Assembly (NCBI GenBank): GCA_009193005.1
Contig: SDWI01000004.1
Coordinates: 616,044-680,043, forward strand
Length of the DNA: 64,000 nucleotides
Source: Lamellibrachia luymesi
Lineage: Eukaryota > Annelida > Polychaeta > Sabellida > Siboglinidae
Direction of reading: 5' to 3'
Shown: one piece after another, positions 57,373 through 64,000 of the stretch
How the letters are laid out: each line of letters starts with the position of its first letter
How positions within the stretch are numbered: position 1 is the first letter of the stretch
Translations under genes and position numbers: made by a program
Notes under the pieces: model-generated
Told to the model about the DNA's origin: nothing
Database searches by the model: none
The model's input: the letters and a program-made list of their open reading frames with translations, nothing else

Positions 57373-58615
57373 GATTTGGAAGATGACAAAGTACTGAAAT
57401 TTGCAGATAACACAGAAGTATTCAAAAAGGTTACAAATGATACAGATAAACAAAGTTTACAGGATGATCTAGATTAATTAGTTAAATGGTCAGAAATAAT
57501 GGCAAATGTTATTAAATTTTGGGAAGTGTAAATGCATACACATAGGACATGGAAACATGGACGAAGAATATAAAATGGGGGATGCTGCATTAGGTAGAAC
57601 CACACAAGAAAAGGACCTAGGAGTAACATTTAGTGGTGACATGAAAGTGTCACAGAAATATGGGATTGCTGCTTCTAAAGGAAATTAAATTCTTAGGCTA
57701 ATTATGAGAACTATGACATATAAGGAGAAGCAGCACATTGTACCCCTGTGCAAAGCAATAGTTACAACGCTTTTGGAATATTGTATACAATCACGGAGGC
57801 CATATCGTAAGGACATAGACAAGCTAGAAAGAATTCAACGAAGAGCAACTAAAATGATTCTAGAATTGAGAGACCTTTGTTATGAAAGCTGCTTGTTGTT
57901 TGACAATACTAGAGACCAGGAGACTAAGAGGTGACCAAGTAGAAGTGCTTAAAATAGTGAATGGTTATGAGGATATTGATAGGAACATGTTCTTCAAACA
58001 TAAAGAAGGCAGTAGAACCAGAGCACACAAAGCAACATGTATTGTCCATGGGGAAATAAACCTTGTCCACTGAGAAAGAAAATGAGACAAGGCCTGAATG
58101 GTCTGACTTTGGTTGGTTTTACTGTCTGTTACAGTAACCTAGCATTTGTTTTTGATGCAAATGCTTGATTATATTGTTTTTGTTCACAATGTTTCAATAA
58201 CAGAGTATATGCTATAATGTTGACAGCTTCCTGGCTGTTACCAGATTCAGGGTGACTTACTAATAGCAGACAAATATGATTTTAATAGTAAATTTAAGGG
58301 GTAAAAATTAACAGTATCAAATCAATAATTCCAGCAAAATCAATTCCATTTCCCAAAAAAGATCAATTCTAATTCCAACTGACTTTCGAAAATCGTTTCT
58401 GGAATTGGAATTGAGGAATGGAATTGACCCCATGTCTGTTAAAAATAGAATTGAAAGATATCTGATAAGGGCAGGCTATACATAGATGATAAAATTGTTG
58501 GAATCTCTGTAAGCCAATGGCTTCCTTGTCCACTTGTCATCTGGAACTTGTTGTTTGGGATGGCAATCTGGTTAAATGTAGAAATCATAATATTACGCAG
58601 GTGTCAAATAAAGCT
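56580..58615 (+). pseudogene. CR1-type LINE, internally deleted
   Basis: Endonuclease pieces come first: ELKCICLNARSIHSK at 56785, GERNGGGVMLYI-like at 56960, KIYEPLSSSDHNQIHFNIKV at 57210. An AT microsatellite (57342-57369) marks the loss of most of RT, after which LKFADNTEVFKK (57398; ADD is changed to ADN) follows. Then come NFGKCKCIHIGHGNMD, LERIQRRATKMI and ETRRLRGDQVEVLKIVNGY. The end KNRIERYLIRAGYT (58441) follows an inserted repeat at about 58080-58440. Dead. Confidence 0.8.
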
Positions 58616-58775
58616 CACTCTAAATAAGTGTTAGTTTTTGGCACTGAGTATGTCTATGGTTGCTCTGTTGACATACTGATATTTCAATAAGGAGTTGAAA
58701 TTGGTGTGTTAGGAGGTGAAATTGGAATTGATATGTGTAATTGGAATTGACATAACTGTAATTGACCAAAATTCT
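58245..58775. mobile_element. AATTG-rich element pieces around the CR1 end
   Basis: AATTCC/GGAATT words and the end GGAATTGACCCCATGTC (58424-58440) lie before the CR1 tail. GTTAGTTTTTGGCACTGAGT (58628), matching the interior of the copy at 245-725, lies after it. The CR1 tail and this element are intermixed. Confidence 0.45.
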
Positions 58776-58929
58776 GGACTCAAATGCACATACAATTGTG
58801 TACACGCAAACAATATATAATAGTGAATGTCACTTTAACAGTTCTTGTGATGTTTACGGTTATGCTATTCTTTATGAGATCGATACACACGTCTTTGTAA
58901 ATCCAATGTAATTCACTTCCAGTTTACAC

Positions 58930-59345
58930 ATGGCACTGTTTGTACTTCACAGATATGGTTCCATAGCCTTGGTTGTTACTTCTGCGGCAGATGAGAATCA
59001 TTATTATGAAGAAAGCCATAGTTGGAACAGCATTGCAAAGCAACTACACATTAGCCGACGGACTGTGATGAAGCACCAGTTGTCCGACAATGTTCATGAG
59101 AGGACAGGCAGAGATCGAGAGAATATGACCACTCACAAAAATCACGTTATTAACCAATGTTGGCTGACTGGAGGAAGACATCTAAGACGTTGACAAGAGA
59201 GCTGCAGATAAACTTGAAGCTGCCAGGAAGTGCTGATTGGAGAAAGACATCTAAGACGTTGACAAGAGAGCTGCAGATAACCTTGAAGCTGCCAGGAAGT
59301 GCTAGAGCATTAGACATCTTCAGTGGGAAGAAGTGTTTTGTTTAA
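58930..59345 (+). pseudogene. Tc1-like transposase remnant with internal duplication
   Basis: Reads SWNSIAKQLHISRRTVMKHQ (helix-turn-helix) and then HERTGRDRENMTTHKNHVIN. It then reads WRKTSKTLTRELQI.LKLPGSA twice, from a tandem 66-bp duplication (59162-59227 and 59228-59293). These match the DNA-binding half of Tc1/mariner transposases by motif. The catalytic DDE part is missing. Confidence 0.7.
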
Positions 59346-60849
59346 GTGCGTCATGTGTTTATCAGTTGATTTTATAGGTTCGACTCCACCCCAAGGTTAT
59401 TACAGTATAGTACCATTGCTGATGCAAGTGTTCGCATTACCTTTTGGTTCCTCAAAACTGGGCAATAGTGCATGTGAAAATAATTGGAATTGAATATTTT
59501 GTTTGTAAATAAACCCTAAAACAAAACATTGCCTAGCAACTATTTAAGTTGACATATTAGTAATAACGGTCCATTGATTCATGTTTGCAGATATTACAAA
59601 AGGGAAACTCACACGAATTTACAATGAAATGAAAAATAAAGCATGACAATACTGATTATAAGTTTTATATTTTTTCAAAGTTGAATTTCAGTGTTACACA
59701 CGAAATGCAAATTTCTGAAACCTTCATTTCTTTAAAAAAAAAATTCAATATGGTTTATAAATCAGCACTACTACTTGTGTAGTACCAACATATAAAAGAT
59801 GTGACATGCAAAATGTGACAAGGAGGCAACACAACACTAATTTAATAATAATTGACACACCAGGGGAAACACCCTTAATCATCTCTTTAGAATGTCTGAT
59901 TTGCATGTATTCAGTCTCGGATTTGCACACAGCTATGGATCAGTATAATTGACACTGCAAAGTGCATGTTTCATAGTAAGTACCATAATGAGGCTTAGTA
60001 CTATACTGTCCTGTTTTTCAAATTATGCTCTTTTTGTTTGTGGGTTTGGTGATTAAAGATAAAGTTAAATGGATCATATCTTATTTATATTACCCAGGGC
60101 ATATTAAATAAATATGTCACATAACTATTTGTTTTATCACAATTAACTTACCTCATTATGTTGTGTTATTACAGCGTATACTAAAATGTCATATTGTCAT
60201 GTAAACAGTCGCTATCAACTAAGAACATACGTCTATTTCACGCACATCACACACGTAACTAAAAATGTGTCATACACTATTTTATAATTTTTTTATGAAA
60301 AAAAAATAACCAATCACAGTCATGAATATGCATAGTATACGTATACACATGTGCTTAATTATGATAAAGCAACTTATTAAATGCTACCATAATTTCACAG
60401 ACTTGGCAAAATTTGCTAATAACCAATTCACCCGCCGGAATTTAGATTTGTGTGCGTCACACGTATATTTATATATATATATATTATATTTTTTCTTAAA
60501 TTCATTATTGATGAAAAATTTATTTTGTCTACCCTAACTATTCAAAAACATGTAGAACAATGCAATGATCAAAATTAAAACAGTGGGCAATACTTTGATA
60601 TGGATCTGCAAAGTTTCAAAGAAAAACATTTTTGTCTGAATGTCATACAGACGACACGTAATGGCTAATACTAATGCTGCCGCTGGAATCGCCCTTTAAA
60701 AATCATATTTCAAAAAGTAATTTACCGATTTTGAAACTGTTTTCAATTTCTCATGGCTGCAGCCATATCATAAAAAATATAAAACAAAATAGATCGACAC
60801 CCCCAATATCAACTGACAACAATAACACTTTCACTGACTGTGACAGTGT
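59346..60849. other. Non-coding stretch, nothing recognised
   Basis: AT-rich sequence with an AT microsatellite at about 60470-60490. Confidence 0.45.
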
Positions 60850-61060
60850 CCCGTCACCGGCGATGCGATGCCGATGGCGATGTGTGCAATTGTTCGTTTG
60901 TGTTCTTGCTTTGATTCAACGGATGTCCAGTTGTATAACCGCATCAGTTGTGAAGACTACATTGCCAGGTTTAAGGAGTTTAGAAATAAAGCGATACTTC
61001 ACAAGAACTGTTTCTGTAGCAGAAAGGATAAAACGCAATCGCATTGTCAACAGCGGGTTA
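60850..61060 (+). repeat. Protein-like inverted repeat, arm 2
   Basis: The + frame reads FDSTDVQLYNRISCEDYIAR then FKEFRNKAILHKNCFCSRK. It is homologous in sequence and frame to arm 1 at 55990-56220. Confidence 0.6.
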
Positions 61061-61539
61061 TGTCGACTGCCCTCTCACCCGGAAATGTAACTTGAGATTT
61101 GGCGCATGCGGAATCGAACTACCGGATGCACTGAAGTTGTAGCTGCCCCCTACTTGGTGGCGTTGAACGTCAATTTACAAAATGGCTCCTCCATGTCAAT
61201 TCGGAGAGTGACGCAGCTCGGTATACACTAGCTCTGGTTCGACCAAGTCACGTCAACGTTTTCAACGCTGGTTGCTTCACAGTGGCGGCAAGATGACATG
61301 CAACATATATCCATCGGCATACAGCTTCTAACGTCCCTAAATGTAATACCAATAATACAAAATATTGATCACTATGCTAGCGCAACCATAACAATCATTG
61401 TATATTATAAAACAAAAACGAAGATGACCGCAATAGTAACAAAAGCTAGTTATTGTCAACTTTTTCCTTATGCTGTTGTTAGACCGGGAGCCCAGAGCTT
61501 TCATTTATGTAAACGACGCCAAAACGTTTGACCCCATTG

Positions 61540-62225
61540 ACTGAAGGAACCACCCCCCGACATCCCCTAAAATGCACTGCTGTCGGGTCTGGGTTGGTGG
61601 GGTTGCCCCCGAAATCATCCATTAAAGGGGCAAAAAAGTACATTTATTTATGGGAATGGCGTCAAGGCTTAAAACAATGCCAAATGCTACCTTGGGGTTC
61701 CCTGAGTATGGAATGACCAATGCCAGCAATTTTAGGTGGGAGAGTCCCCCTGCCAGCAACACCTAAATGGTGCGGGAAAGGGGGCATTTATTTATAAGAA
61801 TGACGCCAATACTAAAAGATGTGTCAAATCTTTCATTGGGGTTCCCTGAGTATGGAATGACAAATGACAGCAATTTTAGGCGGGGCCTCCCCCTGCTAAC
61901 GACCCCTAATGGGTGAGAAAATTGGGCAGTTATTTAATAAAATGACGCCAAGGCTAAAAACAATGTCAAATCTTCCCTTGTGGTTCCCTGAACATAGAAT
62001 GACTAATGCCAGCAATTTTAGGTGAGGCTTTCCCCCTGCCAGCAACCCCTAAAGGGTGAGGAAAGGGGGCATTTATTTATGGGAATGACGCCAAGGCTAA
62101 AAACAGTGTCAAATCTTCCCTTAGGGTCCCCTGAGTACGACAGGACCAGTGCCCGCAATTTTAGGTGGGGGTTCTCCTTGCCAGCAACCCCCAAAGTGTT
62201 AGAAAAGGGATATTCATTTAATGGA
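61540..62225. repeat. About 145-bp tandem repeat, 4-5 units
   Basis: Units share GGGCATTTATTTATGGGAAT, GACGCCAAGGCTAAAAACA, TGGGGTTCCCTGAGTATGGA, GCCAGCAATTTTAGGTGGG and CCCCCTGCCAGCAACCCCTA. Spacing falls from about 147 to 140 bp. Confidence 0.9.
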
Positions 62226-62239
62226 ATGAGCGATGGATA

Positions 62240-63170
62240 AAACAGTGATTGATGGCGGCATCCTCGTACATGAAACCGTGCTGCAAGTCGACATGTGCAA
62301 TCATGGCCAGGGATCGTATGGTGAAGATGTATTCCAGTCGTGGTGAACAAATCCCCTCGGTACTCGACAAATACCTCTCACCATTGATCAGATTCGGAGC
62401 GAAAGCTGCGTTGATCAGGGTATCACCACACCATCACTGGACCTGGCCAGGCCCAGCGGTAGAGTGGGACGGAGCTCCTAAAACATAGAGCATTCAGGGA
62501 AGAGTTTACCCGTTTCCACATGGAGGAATGAAATAAGCCGCGCTACTGGTCACTCAGGACAGTATACATATTATATGGTGGTAAATGCGATGAAGACCAA
62601 CAAAGGCGAACTGCTGCAAACAGTACCCAATTACCTTGAAGGTCGACTCGAGGAAGCCGACATCCTCACCCGAAACCCTGATTACATTTTATGCAAACAG
62701 TGTTTCCTCCATAAACGTTCTAGTGAGGTCCAACCATACTGACGTCCTCGCCATTCTTCTTAGGCTTGTCGACGTTCCAGTTGTTATCTCCTTGTGTCTG
62801 CTTGTTGTACGATGTCAAAACCTCTGACATGACCAAGGCAAGGTGCAAGGCTTTCATGCGCATGAGTGGTAGCAATGAGAAAGAACCTCTGGCCAGAATA
62901 AAGAAGATTAACTCTGCCTCTCTTCCCCATGTACCAAGATTCTAGCCAATCACGTCAACAGGGCCCACTTTGTGCAAGGATCTGGAAGAGGTCCGACTAG
63001 ACTGATCCGACTGGTGAGGTGAGTACCACCGACTACAGATGGAACGAGACTGAAAACTGCTTGGAGCCTGACTAGTGCACTCCTGGAGTCCCTCGCAGGG
63101 ACAGCGTGTGGCGACGTAAGCAGACGATGAGTCAGGCAATTTATGGAGCGAGGACAGTGATGACATCTAA
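62240..63170 (+). pseudogene. Decayed ORF of a probable mobile element
   Basis: Frames give LLQTVPNYLEGRLEEADILT and, after a shift, SSINVLVRSNHTDVLAILLR, about 110 bp apart. The EEAD...VRS.DTDVL pairing is familiar from a dispersed repetitive ORF in invertebrate genomes; I cannot name the superfamily with confidence. Flanking repeats in opposite orientation support a transposon. Confidence 0.4.
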
Positions 63171-63477
63171 TGCATTCATTAGAACAATAAGTGTAATAAT
63201 AATGCTATTTTCCGTATGAATATATAATTGGACAATGAACAATGACTGTACATATTGTCGAGTTCCTTTTTAGTTATACAGAAACAAGATCACTTTGTAC
63301 TGTGCTATATAGTATAGTAGTGTCAGCGCTGTGTTATTCGAATTCATGGATTTGTGTGTTTGTTACGACTTAAAATATTTGTCCAAACAAACAACGTTGT
63401 GTTTCTGTAGACTCTTCTCATCGAGATCATCATTGGTAGATCAAAGTATGTACCCACGGTGATCACAATGGAAGCAA

Positions 63478-64000
63478 TAACCATTGGGACTGGGGGGCTT
63501 AGGTTGCTGGTGGGGATAAAGCCTACATAAAATTCCTGGCATTGGTCATTCCGTACTCAGGGAACCCAAATGGAAGATGTGACACTTATTTACACTTGGG
63601 GCCAATTTTTTTTTTTATTTATTACACCGAACTTATAAAGCGCTCTTTTCATACATAAAAGCCTGTTCAAAAGCACTGTACATAACGAATAGAATAATCA
63701 TAGACAGTAAAAACAGCATAAAAACGATAACATGATAGAAAAATAAAATATTATAGAAGACTGGATATAATAAGATGAATATGTATATACTGTTTTAAAA
63801 ATGTAATAAAAAAGAGATAAAAACTGACTAGAAAGAGTTAAGCACCAAAATGAGCCAGGAACTAAATTAATGTGTTTTTAGCAGCTTCTTGAAAGTGTTC
63901 AGTGTTTTTGCTTCAATCCTTTAAAAATAAAAATTTCTCACCATTTGTGGGTTGCTGGCAGGGGAAGACCCCACCTAAAATGTTGGCTTTGATCATTCCG
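63478..64000. repeat. Inverted copies of the 145-bp repeat
   Basis: At 63500-63600 and again at 63945-64000 the reverse complement of the 61540-62225 unit is seen (GGTTGCTGG, CCTGGCATTGGTCATTCCG, ACTCAGGGAACCC). The second copy runs off the window. Between them is an AT-rich stretch whose start (TATAAAGCGCTCTTTT) resembles the fragment at 9090. Confidence 0.8.

Overview
The window is nuclear DNA from an animal. It has spliced genes with GT-AG introns, dense minisatellites and microsatellites, tRNA-derived SINEs and many decayed LINE and DNA transposons. Base composition, the SINE type and the CR1/Jockey-like LINEs suggest a marine invertebrate, most likely a lophotrochozoan such as a mollusc. 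That assignment is inference and has moderate-to-low support.

Layout. 1-21600: repeat-rich sequence with no certain exon. It holds several minisatellites, two tRNA-type SINEs, inverted-repeat elements, a perfect RFX-type X-box (12903-12916) and two weak candidates for the first coding exon of the next gene. 21617-36924 (+): a TULP3/TUB-like (Tubby family) gene. Eleven exons can be read with consistent splice phases; they give 449 residues ending in the diagnostic C-terminus ...FDSKLACE. Its introns carry at least six tandem arrays. One of them is a 34-bp satellite made of copies of the last intron's own 3' splice site. 36925-about 38960: probable 3' UTR. 40929-41281: an eight-copy 44-bp satellite.

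41434-55625 (-): three paralogous two-exon genes for small basic proteins (109, 107 and 108 residues). They look like divergent relatives of barrier-to-autointegration factor (BAF/BANF1). Each has a 225-nt first exon, a phase-0 intron of about 290-370 bp and a short second exon. All three share a conserved upstream block ending in a full CRE (TGACGTCA). This cluster is the most novel item in the window.

45500-63600: transposon graveyard. A Jockey-type LINE (about 47140-53166) is split by a 3437-bp hAT-like insertion with terminal inverted repeats. There is also a second LINE C-terminal fragment, a deleted CR1 LINE (56750-58615), a Tc1-like transposase remnant (58930-59340), an inverted pair of protein-like repeats (55990-56220 and 60850-61060), and a region of about 145-bp tandem repeats with inverted copies (61540-64000).

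The Tubby gene would act in phosphoinositide-dependent trafficking into cilia. The BAF-like proteins would bind double-stranded DNA or chromatin. Nothing in the window links the two functionally. All gene calls rest on reading translated sequence and splice sites by eye; no database search was run.
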